From JBAYSY01 sp041675885 (GTDB lineage Bacteria > Pseudomonadota > Alphaproteobacteria > Rhodobacterales > Rhodobacteraceae), in assembly GCA_041675885.1 (NCBI GenBank), contig JBAYSY010000010.1, positions 1 through 64,000 of the forward strand: a DNA stretch of 64,000 nt, in the 5' to 3' direction. Of the stretch, positions 8,455 through 17,326 are shown in pieces. Made by a program: the position numbers and the translations under genes. The notes beneath the pieces were generated by a model. It saw only the letters and a program-made list of their open reading frames with translations. It ran no database searches and was not told where the DNA came from. How positions within the stretch are numbered: position 1 is the first letter of the stretch; every line of letters begins with the position of its first letter.

Positions 8455-9705
8455 GTGGACGCAACCGCAAGCGAACTGTCGCCCCCCGAACGGCGCGAGT
8501 TGAAGGCGGCGCTGGCACGGTCGCAGGTGCGGGCCCGGCGGCGCGCCTTTCTTCTGGTGCTGCCGCTGCTGGCCTTCGTCTTCTTCTCCTTCGTGATGCC
8601 GATCGGCCAGATGCTGCACCGCTCGATGCACAACCCGGCCTTTTCCGACAACATGCCGGCGATCACCGGCTGGTTTCAGGAAAACCCGCCGGGCACCGAA
8701 CCGGATGAAGCCGCCTTTGCCGCGCTGGTCTCGGATCTGGTGGACACCGCCGCCGCGCGCACCATCGGCGTGGTCGGCACGCGGGTGAACTACGAGATGT
8801 CGGGCACGCGCTCGCTGTTCACCGCCGCCGGGCGGCAGGCGGCGCGGCTGGAGGCGCCGTTCGCCGAAAGCCTGCCCGCGGTGAACGCCACATGGGCCAG
8901 CGATGAGCTATGGGCGGCGATGCGCAACGTCTCGGCGCCCTATACGGCGAATTTCTACCTTGCCGCGGTCGATATGACCCGCGACATGGACGGCAACATC
9001 ACCGCCGCCCCGGCCGAGCGGCAGGTCTATGTCGGGCTTTACCTGCGCACGCTGGTGCTGTCGCTGACGATCACCGGGCTCTGCCTGCTTCTGGGGTTTC
9101 CGGTGGCGCATCTGCTGGCGACGCTGCCGCTGCGTTATTCCAACCTGCTGATGATCCTCGTGCTGCTGCCGTTCTGGACCTCGCTTCTGGTGCGCACCAC
9201 CGCATGGATCGCGATCCTTCAGGGGCAGGGGGTGCTGAACAGCGCGCTGGTGGCGCTGGGGATCATCTCGGACTCCAACCGGCTGTCGATGGTCTACAAC
9301 CAGACCGGCACGATCATTGCCATGACGCATATCCTGCTGCCGTTCATGGTGCTGCCGCTTTACTCGGTGATGCGGACGATCAACCCGGCCTATGCGCGGG
9401 CGGCGCGCAGCCTCGGCGCGACCTCGTGGACGACCTTCCGCCGCATCTACCTGCCGCAGACCCTGCCGGGGATCGGCGCGGGCTCGCTATTGGTGTTCAT
9501 CCTCGCGGTCGGCTACTACATCACGCCCGCGCTGGTCGGCGGGGCCTCGGGGCAGCTGATCTCGAACCTGATCGCCTTCCACATGCAGAATTCGCTCAAC
9601 TGGTCCTTGGCGGCGGCGCTGGCCGCGCTGCTGCTGGCCGTGGTTCTGCTGCTCTACTGGCTTTACGACCGGCTGATCGGCATCGACAACATGAAACTGG
9701 GCTGA
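8455..9705 (+). CDS. potB: ABC transporter permease, PotB type
   Basis: Inner-membrane permease of about 416 residues. A first helix (about 35-58, LLVLPLLAFVFFSFVMP) is followed by an unusually long periplasmic stretch of roughly 130 residues before the remaining helices and the EAA-type cytoplasmic loop (ARAARSLGATSWTTFRRIYLPQTLPG) that docks on the ATPase. Such a long first loop is found in a subset of PotB-like permeases. Start choice: GGAGGAG at 8442-8448 is only one or two bases from the ATG at 8449 but six bases from the GTG at 8455, so GTG is favoured. Separated from the next permease by only a few bases. Confidence 0.85.
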   Translation: MDATASELSPPERRELKAALARSQVRARRRAFLLVLPLLAFVFFSFVMPIGQMLHRSMHNPAFSDNMPAITGWFQENPPGTEPDEAAFAALVSDLVDTAAARTIGVVGTRVNYEMSGTRSLFTAAGRQAARLEAPFAESLPAVNATWASDELWAAMRNVSAPYTANFYLAAVDMTRDMDGNITAAPAERQVYVGLYLRTLVLSLTITGLCLLLGFPVAHLLATLPLRYSNLLMILVLLPFWTSLLVRTTAWIAILQGQGVLNSALVALGIISDSNRLSMVYNQTGTIIAMTHILLPFMVLPLYSVMRTINPAYARAARSLGATSWTTFRRIYLPQTLPGIGAGSLLVFILAVGYYITPALVGGASGQLISNLIAFHMQNSLNWSLAAALAALLLAVVLLLYWLYDRLIGIDNMKLG

Positions 9706-9709
9706 CGAC

Positions 9710-10621
9710 ATGGCGCTTCCCCCCTATGCAAGCCGTCTGGAAAGGCTCTGGCACCGTTTCTACCTGCTGTTCTGCGGGCTGGTGTTCTTTTTCCTGATCG
9801 CGCCGATCCTGATCGTGATCCCGCTGTCGTTCAACGCCGAGCCCTATTTCACCTTCACCGAGCGGATGCTGAAGCTCGACCCCGACGGCTATTCGCTGCG
9901 CTGGTATGACACGCTCCTGACCCATGGCATGGCCGCGCCGCAGGCGGTGCGCGATGCAAGCTGGTGGGCGGATTCGTGGAACAACGCCGCATGGGTGCGG
10001 GCGGCCAAGAACTCGGTCATCATCGGTTTCTTCTCGACCATCGTCGCAACGGTGCTGGGCACGGTGGCGGCGCTGGGGCTGTCGCGGCCGGAAATGCCGT
10101 TCCGACGCATCATCATGGCGATGCTGATCTCGCCCATGGTGGTGCCGATCATCATCACCGCGACGGGGCTGTTCTTCTTCTACTCGCGGATCGGGCTGGC
10201 CAACTCCTACACCGGGGTGATCCTGGCCCATGCGACGCTTGGCATCCCCTTCGTCATCATCACCGTCACCGCGACGCTGGTGGGGTTCGACCATTCGCTG
10301 ACGCGGGCGGCGGCCTCGCTCGGAGCCTCGCCGGTGACGGTGTTCTTCCGCATCACCATGCCGCTGATCCTGCCGGGGATCATCGCCGGGGCGCTGTTCG
10401 CCTTCGTCACCTCGTTCGACGAGGTGGTGGTGGTACTGTTCGTCGCCGCGCATGACCAGCAGACCATCCCGCGCCAGATGTGGAACGGGATCCGCGAGCA
10501 GATCAGCCCGGCGATCCTCGCGGTGGCGACCATTCTGGTCATGGTCTCGATCGCGCTGCTGACCACCATCGAGCTGTTGCGCCGCCGGTCGGAGCGGCTG
10601 CGGGGCCTTACGCCGAGATAG
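9710..10621 (+). CDS. potC: ABC transporter permease, PotC type
   Basis: Second inner-membrane permease, 303 residues, with about six hydrophobic helices and an EAA loop (TRAAASLGASPVTVFFRITMPLILPG). It completes the ATPase-binding protein-PotB-PotC set. It starts four bases after the stop of the preceding permease, so translation is probably coupled. Its TAG stop ends at 10621 and the convergent flavoprotein gene ends at 10622, leaving no spacer and no room for a terminator between the two genes. Confidence 0.88.
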   Translation: MALPPYASRLERLWHRFYLLFCGLVFFFLIAPILIVIPLSFNAEPYFTFTERMLKLDPDGYSLRWYDTLLTHGMAAPQAVRDASWWADSWNNAAWVRAAKNSVIIGFFSTIVATVLGTVAALGLSRPEMPFRRIIMAMLISPMVVPIIITATGLFFFYSRIGLANSYTGVILAHATLGIPFVIITVTATLVGFDHSLTRAAASLGASPVTVFFRITMPLILPGIIAGALFAFVTSFDEVVVVLFVAAHDQQTIPRQMWNGIREQISPAILAVATILVMVSIALLTTIELLRRRSERLRGLTPR

Positions 10622-11905
10622 TCAGTAACGGTCCGGGCGCAGCGCCGTCAGGTCGAGGCCGGGCCGGTGGCCGGAGACCAGTTCCGCCGCCAGCCTGCCG
10701 GTGATCGCCGCCAGCGTCAGCCCGATATGGCCGTGGCCGTAGGCGTGGATCACCCGGGCGTCGCGCGGGCTTGCCCCGATCACCGGCAGAGAATCCGGCA
10801 TCGAGGGGCGGAAGCCCATCCATGTCCGCCCGGCCTCGCCCAGCCCCGGCAGCAGCCTGCGCGCCACCCGTTCGATGGTGCGGGTGCGGTTCTCGCGCGC
10901 GGGCTTGTCGAGCCCGCCGAGTTCTACCGTCCCCGCCGCGCGCAGCCCCTCGCCGGTCGGCGTCATGTAGAAGCCGTGCTCGGGGTAGCAGACCGGCCGG
11001 TTGACCAGCCCGCCGCCCTCCGGGAACATCACGTGGTAGCCGCGTTCGGTATCCAGCAGCACCCTGTCGCCGATGCTGCGTGCCAGTTGCCGCGACCATG
11101 CCCCGGCCGCGATCACCACATGGTCGAAACGTTCCGCCTGCGGGTCGCCCGCCAGCCGGATGCCCTCGGCCCCCGGTTCCAGCGCCGCGATTTCGGCCCG
11201 GCGGAAGGCACCGCCCCGGCGGCGGAACAGGTCGGCCAGCGCCAGCGCATAGGCGTGCGGCGTGTCCAGATGCCAGGAGTCGTCGAACATCAGCCCCCGG
11301 TGATAGAGCGGTGCAAGGTTCGGCTCGCACTCCCGCACCTCGTCGCGGGAAAGCTCGGTCATCGCCACGCCCTCACGCGCGCGCAACCCGATGTCGCGGC
11401 GGGCGGCCTTGAGTTGCGCTTCCGACTTGTAGAGATAGAGACAGCCGTCGCGGCGGGCCAGATGCCCGGCCCCGGCCTCGTCCATCAGCGATTCATGCGC
11501 CGGTCCCGCCGCCCGGATCAGGTGCCCAAGCTCGGTGACGATCCGGTCCACCTCGCGCGACCGGCCGGCGCGCAGGAAAGCCACCAGCCAGGGCGCAAGG
11601 CGCGGCAGGTCGCCCCAGCGCAGCGCCAGCGGCCCGTCGGGGTTCACCAGCATCCTTGGCACCGCGCCCATGATCCCCGGCATGGCGACCGGCAGGCAGG
11701 CGCCAGTGGCGAAGGTGCAGGCGTTGCCGAAACTCGCCGCCCGGCGCCAGCCTTCGGGGTCGCGCGGGTCGTTCGCGTCGAAAAGCGTCACGGCATGGCC
11801 CGCGCGGATCAGCCAGACCGCCGTGGACAGGCCGACGAACCCGGCACCGACCACCGCCACATGGCGCAGCGATGCGGCGGGCGGAATGCGGGCGGGGTGC
11901 TGCAT
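10622..11905 (-). CDS. FAD-dependent oxidoreductase, D-amino-acid dehydrogenase (DadA) type
   Basis: Flavoprotein of 427 residues in the DAO fold. The N-terminus carries a Rossmann dinucleotide motif (VAVVGAGFVGLSTAVWLIRAG, with the Asp of TLFD at the second strand end), and the C-terminal part has WMGFRPSMPDSLPVIGASP and YGHGHIGLTLA, as in DadA. Members strip amino groups from D-amino acids or related amines and pass electrons to the respiratory chain. Being convergent with the polyamine transporter, it could instead act on an imported amine, but that is speculation. Start at 11905 (MQHPARIPP) with AGAGG upstream; the open frame extends further without better support. Confidence 0.82.
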   Translation of the reverse strand: MQHPARIPPAASLRHVAVVGAGFVGLSTAVWLIRAGHAVTLFDANDPRDPEGWRRAASFGNACTFATGACLPVAMPGIMGAVPRMLVNPDGPLALRWGDLPRLAPWLVAFLRAGRSREVDRIVTELGHLIRAAGPAHESLMDEAGAGHLARRDGCLYLYKSEAQLKAARRDIGLRAREGVAMTELSRDEVRECEPNLAPLYHRGLMFDDSWHLDTPHAYALALADLFRRRGGAFRRAEIAALEPGAEGIRLAGDPQAERFDHVVIAAGAWSRQLARSIGDRVLLDTERGYHVMFPEGGGLVNRPVCYPEHGFYMTPTGEGLRAAGTVELGGLDKPARENRTRTIERVARRLLPGLGEAGRTWMGFRPSMPDSLPVIGASPRDARVIHAYGHGHIGLTLAAITGRLAAELVSGHRPGLDLTALRPDRY

Positions 11906-12189
11906 GATCGTGACCTCTGCGTTTGTCGGCCCTTGAAGCAATTTCAGAGAAAGCCGACAGGTTTTTCGGCTCGAAATTGCGGAAAGGCAACAGCCCGAAG
12001 CGTATCCGCCGCTTCGATGCAAAGCCGGAACGCTTTAGCAGGCGATGGCGGCAAATGACAGGGGCGGGACAGGCGAGGACGGGGAATGGCGTCAAACCTT
12101 CTTCTGTCCGAAACCGGAGCCGCAGGCAGTGGCGCAAGCCTGCGCGACAGGATAGGAGGGGGCATCCGAACCTTGACAGGAAGTGCCGC

Positions 12190-13578
12190 ATGACCCTGCG
12201 CGCCCGCGCCATCGCCCATGCCGAAGCGACCTTCGACAGCGGCCGGTTCCAGGCCGAACTGGCCCGGCTGGTCGCGTTTCCCACCGAAAGCCAGGATCCG
12301 CGCGGGGCGCCGCATCTGCGCGCCTATCTGGACGAGGCCATGGCCCCGGCCTTCGCCGCGCTGGGGTTCGAGACCCGCATCTTCGACAATCCCGACCCCT
12401 CGGGCGGGCCGCTGCTTCTGGCCGAACGGATCGAGGATCCGGCCCTGCCCACCGTCTTCGGCTACGGCCATGGCGACGTGATCCGCGGGCAGGAGGGGCG
12501 CTGGCGCGACGGGCTTTCCCCCTGGGTGCTGACCGAAGAGGGCGACCGGCTTTACGGCCGGGGCACGGCCGACAACAAGTCGCAGCATCTCGTCAACCTG
12601 CGGGCGATGGAGGCACTGATCGCCGCGCAGGGGCGGCTGGGGTTCAACGCCAAAGTGCTGATCGAGACCGGCGAGGAAAAGGGCTCCCCCGGGCTGCGGG
12701 CCTTCTGCGAGGCGAATCGCGATCTGCTCGCCGCCGATGTGCTGATCGCCTCGGACGGGCCCCGGCTGGTGCCCGATGTGCCGACGATCTACACCGGCAC
12801 GCGCGGCGGGGCCCGGTTCGACCTGACGGTGGAATTGCGCGAGGGCGCGCATCACTCCGGCAATTTCGGCGGGCTGCTGGCCGATCCGGCGATCATCCTT
12901 GCCCATGCGCTGGCGGCGATCACCGATGCGCGCGGGCAGATCAGGGTGCCGGAATGGCGGCCGACCTCGCTGAGCCCGCGCATCCGCGAGGTTCTGGCGG
13001 CGCTGCCGCCGGTCGAGGCGGGGATCGCGCTCGACCCCGACTGGGGCGAGGAAGGGCTGACCATGGCGGAACGGGTGTTCGGCTGGAACAGCTTTGCGGT
13101 GCTGGCCATGGTCTCGGGTGTGCCAGAGGCCCCGGTCAACGCCATTGCGGGCTGGGCGCGGGCGACCTGCCAGTTGCGTTTCGTGGTCGGCACCGAGGTG
13201 GAGGACATCGTGCCCGCGCTGCGGCGGCATCTGGATGCGCGCGGCTTCGGCGTGGTGCGGATCACCGCCGAAAAGGACGATCTGTTCCCGGCCACGCGCC
13301 TCGATCCCGATCACCCATGGGTGCGCTTCGCCGCCGCCTCGCTGGCCGGGACCACCGGCAAGGCGCCGCATCTGCTGCCGAACCTCGGCGGGTCGCTGCC
13401 GAACGACTGTTTCGCCGATGTGCTCGGGCTGCCGACGATCTGGATTCCCCATTCCTACGCCGGATGTTCGCAGCACGCGCCGGACGAGCATATCCTGAAG
13501 CCGATCGCGCGCGAGGGGCTGCGGCTCATGGCCGGGCTTTACGCCGATCTGGCGGAGAAGGGCGCCCCGCGCGAGTGA
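12190..13578 (+). CDS. M20 family metallopeptidase
   Basis: Zinc-dependent hydrolase of 462 residues related to dipeptidases/carboxypeptidases of the M20 family. Metal and catalytic motifs are in order: GYGHGDVI (His ligand plus Asp), YGRGTADNKSQ (bridging Asp), ETGEEKGSPG (catalytic Glu pair) and a C-terminal HSYAGCSQHAPDEH with a His ligand. A lid domain (about 190-310) includes REGAHHSGNFGG. Substrate unknown. AGGAAG precedes the ATG. The region upstream (11906-12189) separates it from the divergent flavoprotein and should hold both promoters. The next gene begins five bases after its stop, so the two are probably cotranscribed. Confidence 0.85.
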   Translation: MTLRARAIAHAEATFDSGRFQAELARLVAFPTESQDPRGAPHLRAYLDEAMAPAFAALGFETRIFDNPDPSGGPLLLAERIEDPALPTVFGYGHGDVIRGQEGRWRDGLSPWVLTEEGDRLYGRGTADNKSQHLVNLRAMEALIAAQGRLGFNAKVLIETGEEKGSPGLRAFCEANRDLLAADVLIASDGPRLVPDVPTIYTGTRGGARFDLTVELREGAHHSGNFGGLLADPAIILAHALAAITDARGQIRVPEWRPTSLSPRIREVLAALPPVEAGIALDPDWGEEGLTMAERVFGWNSFAVLAMVSGVPEAPVNAIAGWARATCQLRFVVGTEVEDIVPALRRHLDARGFGVVRITAEKDDLFPATRLDPDHPWVRFAAASLAGTTGKAPHLLPNLGGSLPNDCFADVLGLPTIWIPHSYAGCSQHAPDEHILKPIAREGLRLMAGLYADLAEKGAPRE

Positions 13579-13582
13579 TCCG

Positions 13583-14653
13583 ATGCCCGTCACGCTGACC
13601 TCGCTGACCGATCTCGACGCGCTCGGCTTCGACGAGATCATCGACGCCCGCACCCCCTTGGAACATGCCGAAGACGCGCTGCCCGGTGCCGTCAACCTGC
13701 CGGTGCTGGATGACGCGGAACGCGCCCTTGTGGGCACGATCTACCGGCAGGTTTCGCCCTTCACCGCGCGCAAGACCGGCGCGGCGCTGGTGGCGCGGAA
13801 CGTGGCCGCGCATTTGCAGGGGCCGCTTGCCGACCGGCCCGGCGAATGGCGGCCCCTGGTCTATTGCTGGCGCGGCGGGCAGCGGTCGGGCGCATTCGCC
13901 ACCATCCTGCGCGGGGTGGGCTGGCGGGTCGAGACATTGGACGGCGGTTACAAGGCATGGCGGCGGCTGGTGGTGCAGGCGCTTTACGACCGGCCGGTGA
14001 CGGCGCCGGTGATCCTGCTCGACGGCAACACCGGGTCGGCCAAGACCGAGGTGTTGAACCTGCTGCCCGGGTTCGGCGTGCAGGTTCTCGACCTCGAAGG
14101 GCTGGCGGCGCATCGCGGTTCATTGTTCGGCGCGGTGGGGCCGCAGCCGCCGCAGCGCCGGTTCGAAGGGGCGCTGGCCATGGCGCTGGCCCGGCTCGAC
14201 CCCGCCCGGCCGGTAGTGGTCGAGGCCGAAAGCTCGAAGATCGGCAGTTGCCGCCTGCCGCCCGCGCTGTGGAAGGCGATGGTCCGCGCGCCCCGGCTGG
14301 TGATCGAGGCGCCCCGGGAAGCGCGGACCGGCTACCTGCTGCGGGCCTATGCCGACATCGCCGCCGACCCCCGGCGGCTGATGGCGGTGATCGAGCAGCT
14401 GCGCCCCTGGCAACCCGCCGCCCGGATCGCCGAATGGCGGGCGATGGTGGCGGCGGGCGACCATGCGGCGCTGGCCGCCGGGCTGATCGACCGGCATTAC
14501 GACCCGCGCTATGCCCGCCACCGGGCACGGGTCGAGGTGCCGCTGCACAGGGTCGAGGCCCCCGCGCTGGACCCCGGCGCGCTGCCCGGCCTCGCGACCC
14601 GGATCGCCGCGATGGTCCGGGAAGGCGGGCTGCGGGGCGATGGCAGGTCTTGA
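13583..14653 (+). CDS. mnmH: tRNA 2-selenouridine synthase
   Basis: Enzyme of 356 residues (also called SelU/YbbB) that replaces sulfur by selenium in the wobble 2-thiouridine of certain tRNAs, through a geranylated intermediate. Two parts are visible: an N-terminal rhodanese domain (about 1-130) with IDARTPLEH and the catalytic Cys in VYCWRGGQRSG, and a C-terminal P-loop domain beginning LLDGNTGSAKTEVL. Length fits the family. Selenium for the reaction comes from selenophosphate made by SelD, which is not in this window. Likely in one transcript with the preceding peptidase. Confidence 0.92.
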   Translation: MPVTLTSLTDLDALGFDEIIDARTPLEHAEDALPGAVNLPVLDDAERALVGTIYRQVSPFTARKTGAALVARNVAAHLQGPLADRPGEWRPLVYCWRGGQRSGAFATILRGVGWRVETLDGGYKAWRRLVVQALYDRPVTAPVILLDGNTGSAKTEVLNLLPGFGVQVLDLEGLAAHRGSLFGAVGPQPPQRRFEGALAMALARLDPARPVVVEAESSKIGSCRLPPALWKAMVRAPRLVIEAPREARTGYLLRAYADIAADPRRLMAVIEQLRPWQPAARIAEWRAMVAAGDHAALAAGLIDRHYDPRYARHRARVEVPLHRVEAPALDPGALPGLATRIAAMVREGGLRGDGRS

Positions 14654-14769
14654 GCGTTGGGCAACATGCGCAACAGAGGGCGGCGGCGCTTGCGCGCCTT
14701 GATTCCTGGCAGGAGGGAATCGGTGCAAGGGTTCTTCCAGCCGCCGATAACCACCGCAATACCGCGAAC

Positions 14770-14799
14770 TTGACTCCCCGCCCGCCCGCGCGCATGTAG
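14770..14799 (+). promoter_or_regulatory. weak candidate housekeeping promoter before lepB
   Basis: TTGACT and ATGTAG separated by 18 bases, ending about 28 bases before the lepB start. The -35 fits well but the -10 is poor, so this is only a candidate for the lepB-rnc-era transcript. Confidence 0.25.
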
Positions 14800-14827
14800 C
14801 CCCGGATCGAGACACAGGCAGGACATC

Positions 14828-15616
14828 ATGGCGAGCAAGTCGAAGCAGGACAGCGGGATCGTCGAGACGATCAAGACCATCGTTTACGCACTGTTGATCG
14901 CGGGCATCTTCCGCACCCTGTTCTTCCAGCCGTTCTGGATACCCTCGGGCTCCATGAAGGACACGTTGCTGATCGGCGACTTCCTGTTCGTCAACAAGAT
15001 GGCCTATGGCTATTCACGCTATTCCTGCCCCTTCGCCATGTGCCCCTTCACCGGCCGCATCCTGCATTCCGAGCCCGAGCGCGGCGACGTGGTGGTGTTC
15101 CGCCATCCGGTCAACGACACCGATTTCATCAAGCGGCTGATCGGCCTGCCCGGCGACACGGTGCAGATGCGCGAAGGGCTGGTCTACATCAACGACACCG
15201 TGCTGCCGCAGGAACCGGCGGGCACCTTCGAACAGGTGTATGAGCAGCAGGGGCCGATGGGCTACATGCCGCGCTGCGAGAACAGCCCGGTCGGGCAGGG
15301 CGGCATCTGCACCAAGTCGCGCTTCACCGAGACCATGCCCGAAGGGCGCAGCTACCATGTGCTGAACATCGACGACAACACCTTCAGCGACAACACGCCG
15401 CCGTTCACCGTGCCCGAGGGGCATTACTTCTTCATCGGCGACAACCGCGACAACAGCCAGGACAGCCGCTACGGCCGCGCCGTGGGCGGGGTGGGCTTTG
15501 TCCCCGCCGAGAACCTGATCGGCCGGGCCGACCGGATCATGTTCTCGTCGGCCGGGCGGTCGATGCTGTATTTCTGGACCTGGCGGGGCGATCGCTTCTA
15601 CAAGGCGATCGAGTGA
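14828..15616 (+). CDS. lepB: signal peptidase I
   Basis: Inner-membrane serine protease of 262 residues that cleaves signal peptides from exported proteins. One N-terminal membrane helix (about 13-33) precedes the catalytic Ser in PSGSMKDTLLIGD (Ser about 42); the general-base Lys is in DTDFIKRLIGLPGD, and the family box GDNRDNSQDSRY follows. A Cys pair region (YSCPFAMCPF; CENSPVGQGGICTK) occurs in the periplasmic part. The next gene starts with a GTG that overlaps the TGA stop, so lepB, rnc and era form a tightly coupled operon, as usual in Rhodobacterales. Confidence 0.95.
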   Translation: MASKSKQDSGIVETIKTIVYALLIAGIFRTLFFQPFWIPSGSMKDTLLIGDFLFVNKMAYGYSRYSCPFAMCPFTGRILHSEPERGDVVVFRHPVNDTDFIKRLIGLPGDTVQMREGLVYINDTVLPQEPAGTFEQVYEQQGPMGYMPRCENSPVGQGGICTKSRFTETMPEGRSYHVLNIDDNTFSDNTPPFTVPEGHYFFIGDNRDNSQDSRYGRAVGGVGFVPAENLIGRADRIMFSSAGRSMLYFWTWRGDRFYKAIE

Positions 15617-16308
15617 AGCCGGCGGCGGAGGTCCGGGCCTTCGAGGCGCGTATCGGGCACCGTTTCGCCCGGCCCGGACTGCTGCTGGAGGCGCTGACCC
15701 ATGCCTCGATCGCCACGCCGACAAGGCCCGACAACCAGCGGCTGGAGTTCCTGGGCGACCGGGTGCTGGGCCTCGCGATGGCCGAGGCCCTGCTGGCGGC
15801 CGATCCCGGCGCGGCCGAGGGCCAGCTTGCGCCGCGCTACAACGCCATGGTGCGGCGCGAGACCTGCGCCGATGTCGCGCGGGAGCTTGGTCTGGGCGAG
15901 GTGCTGCGGCTGGGCCGGTCCGAGATGCTTTCGGGCGGCCGCCGCAAGGAGGCGCTGCTGGCCGACGCGATGGAGGCGGTGATCGCCGCCGTCTATCTGG
16001 ACGCCGGGTTCGAGGCGGCGCGGGCGCTGGTGCTGCGGCTCTGGGCCGGGCGGATCGGCGCGGTGGCGGGGGATGCGCGCGACGCCAAGACCGCGCTTCA
16101 GGAATGGGCGCAGGCGCGCGGATTGCCGCCGCCGGAATATGCCGAGACCGGCCGCGACGGCCCGCCGCACCAGCCGGTGTTCACCATCGAGGCCCGGCTG
16201 GAAAACGGCGAGGCGGCCCTGGCGCGGGCAGGATCGAAACGGCAGGCGGAACAGGCGGCGGCGCGGGCGCTGCTTGACCGGATGGAGGCGGGAGATGGCC
16301 ATGACTGA
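15613..16308 (+). CDS. rnc: ribonuclease III
   Basis: Double-strand-specific endoribonuclease of 231 residues that processes rRNA precursors and structured mRNAs. The RNase III signature is QRLEFLGDRVLGLAMAEALL (about 42-61), with further acidic metal ligands in LADAMEAVIAAVYLD; a C-terminal double-stranded RNA-binding domain (about 155-225) ends with SKRQAEQAAARALL. GTG start at 15613 overlapping the lepB stop by four bases. The end overlaps the start of era. Confidence 0.95.
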   Translation: MKPAAEVRAFEARIGHRFARPGLLLEALTHASIATPTRPDNQRLEFLGDRVLGLAMAEALLAADPGAAEGQLAPRYNAMVRRETCADVARELGLGEVLRLGRSEMLSGGRRKEALLADAMEAVIAAVYLDAGFEAARALVLRLWAGRIGAVAGDARDAKTALQEWAQARGLPPPEYAETGRDGPPHQPVFTIEARLENGEAALARAGSKRQAEQAAARALLDRMEAGDGHD

Positions 16309-17212
16309 GACGCGCGCGGGGTTCGTCGCCCTGATCGGCGAGCCGAACGCCGGGAAATCGACGCTGCTGAACCGGATGGTCGGCGCCAAGGTCTCGATCG
16401 TCACCCACAAGGTGCAGACGACGCGGACGCGGATTCGCGGCATCTGCATGGCGGGGGATTCGCAGATCGTTTTCGTGGATACGCCGGGGCTGTTCCGCCC
16501 GCGCCGCAGGCTGGACCGGGCCATGGTCGCCGCCGCATGGGGCGGCGCGGCCGATGCCGATATCGTCGTGCTGCTGGTCGAGGCGCACCGGGGCCTGACC
16601 GAAGGCGTGGTGGCGATCATCGACAGTCTGAAGGACCGGGTGCCGCAGGGCCAGACCGTGGCGGTGGCGATCAACAAGATCGACCGGGTGAAGGCCGAGG
16701 TGCTGCTGGCGCTGGCGGAAAAGCTGAACGCCGCCTTCCCCTTCGCCCGGACCTTCATGATCTCGGCCGAGCGCGGCCACGGTGTCGCCGACCTGCGCGA
16801 CTGGCTGGCGGCCGAGGTGCCCGCGGGCCCGTGGCTTTACCCCGAGGACCAGATCGCCGACCTGCCGATGCGGATGATCGCCGCCGAGATCACCCGCGAG
16901 AAGCTGACGCTGCGGCTGCACGAGGAACTGCCCTACCAGCTTACGGTCGAGACCGAGGCATGGGACGACCGCGAGGACGGCTCGACCCGGATCGACCAGT
17001 TGATCTATGTCGCGCGTGACGGCCACAAGGGCATCGTGCTGGGCAAGGGCGGCGAGACGATCAAGGCGGTCTCCACCGCCGCGCGGGCGGAACTGGCCGA
17101 ATTCCTCGGCCGTCCGGTGCATCTGTTCCTTCAGGTCAAGGTGCGGCCGAACTGGCTTGAGGAGTCGGAGCGGTATTCGGAAATGGGCCTCGATTTCCGC
17201 GATGGCGACTGA
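16295..17212 (+). CDS. era: GTPase Era
   Basis: Essential GTPase that binds 16S rRNA during 30S assembly. G1 GEPNAGKST, switch Thr region TTRTRIRG, G3 DTPG and G4 NKID are present, followed by a KH RNA-binding domain (GHKGIVLGKGGETIK). About 305 residues. Two ATGs lie six bases apart (16295 and 16301); GGAGG at 16284-16288 is better spaced for the first. The start overlaps the last codons of rnc. Third gene of the lepB operon. Confidence 0.95.
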   Translation: MAMTETRAGFVALIGEPNAGKSTLLNRMVGAKVSIVTHKVQTTRTRIRGICMAGDSQIVFVDTPGLFRPRRRLDRAMVAAAWGGAADADIVVLLVEAHRGLTEGVVAIIDSLKDRVPQGQTVAVAINKIDRVKAEVLLALAEKLNAAFPFARTFMISAERGHGVADLRDWLAAEVPAGPWLYPEDQIADLPMRMIAAEITREKLTLRLHEELPYQLTVETEAWDDREDGSTRIDQLIYVARDGHKGIVLGKGGETIKAVSTAARAELAEFLGRPVHLFLQVKVRPNWLEESERYSEMGLDFRDGD

Positions 17213-17292
17213 GCGGGAGTCATGCGGAGGCGCGTTCCGCGCCACGATCCTTCTCTCGCCCCCGCGCCGGGGCGCGGCGGCTCGGGTCGGCT

Positions 17293-17322
17293 CCGCCGGG
17301 GATATTTCTTTCAAGGCGAAAG
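17293..17322 (+). repeat. intergenic GGATATTT motif, copy 2
   Basis: CCGCCGGGGATATTTCTTTC followed by AAGGCGAAAG, immediately before the DUF1491 start codon. It resembles the motif at 56251, which is also followed by AAGGCAAAG. Confidence 0.5.
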
Positions 17323-17326
17323 CGGC

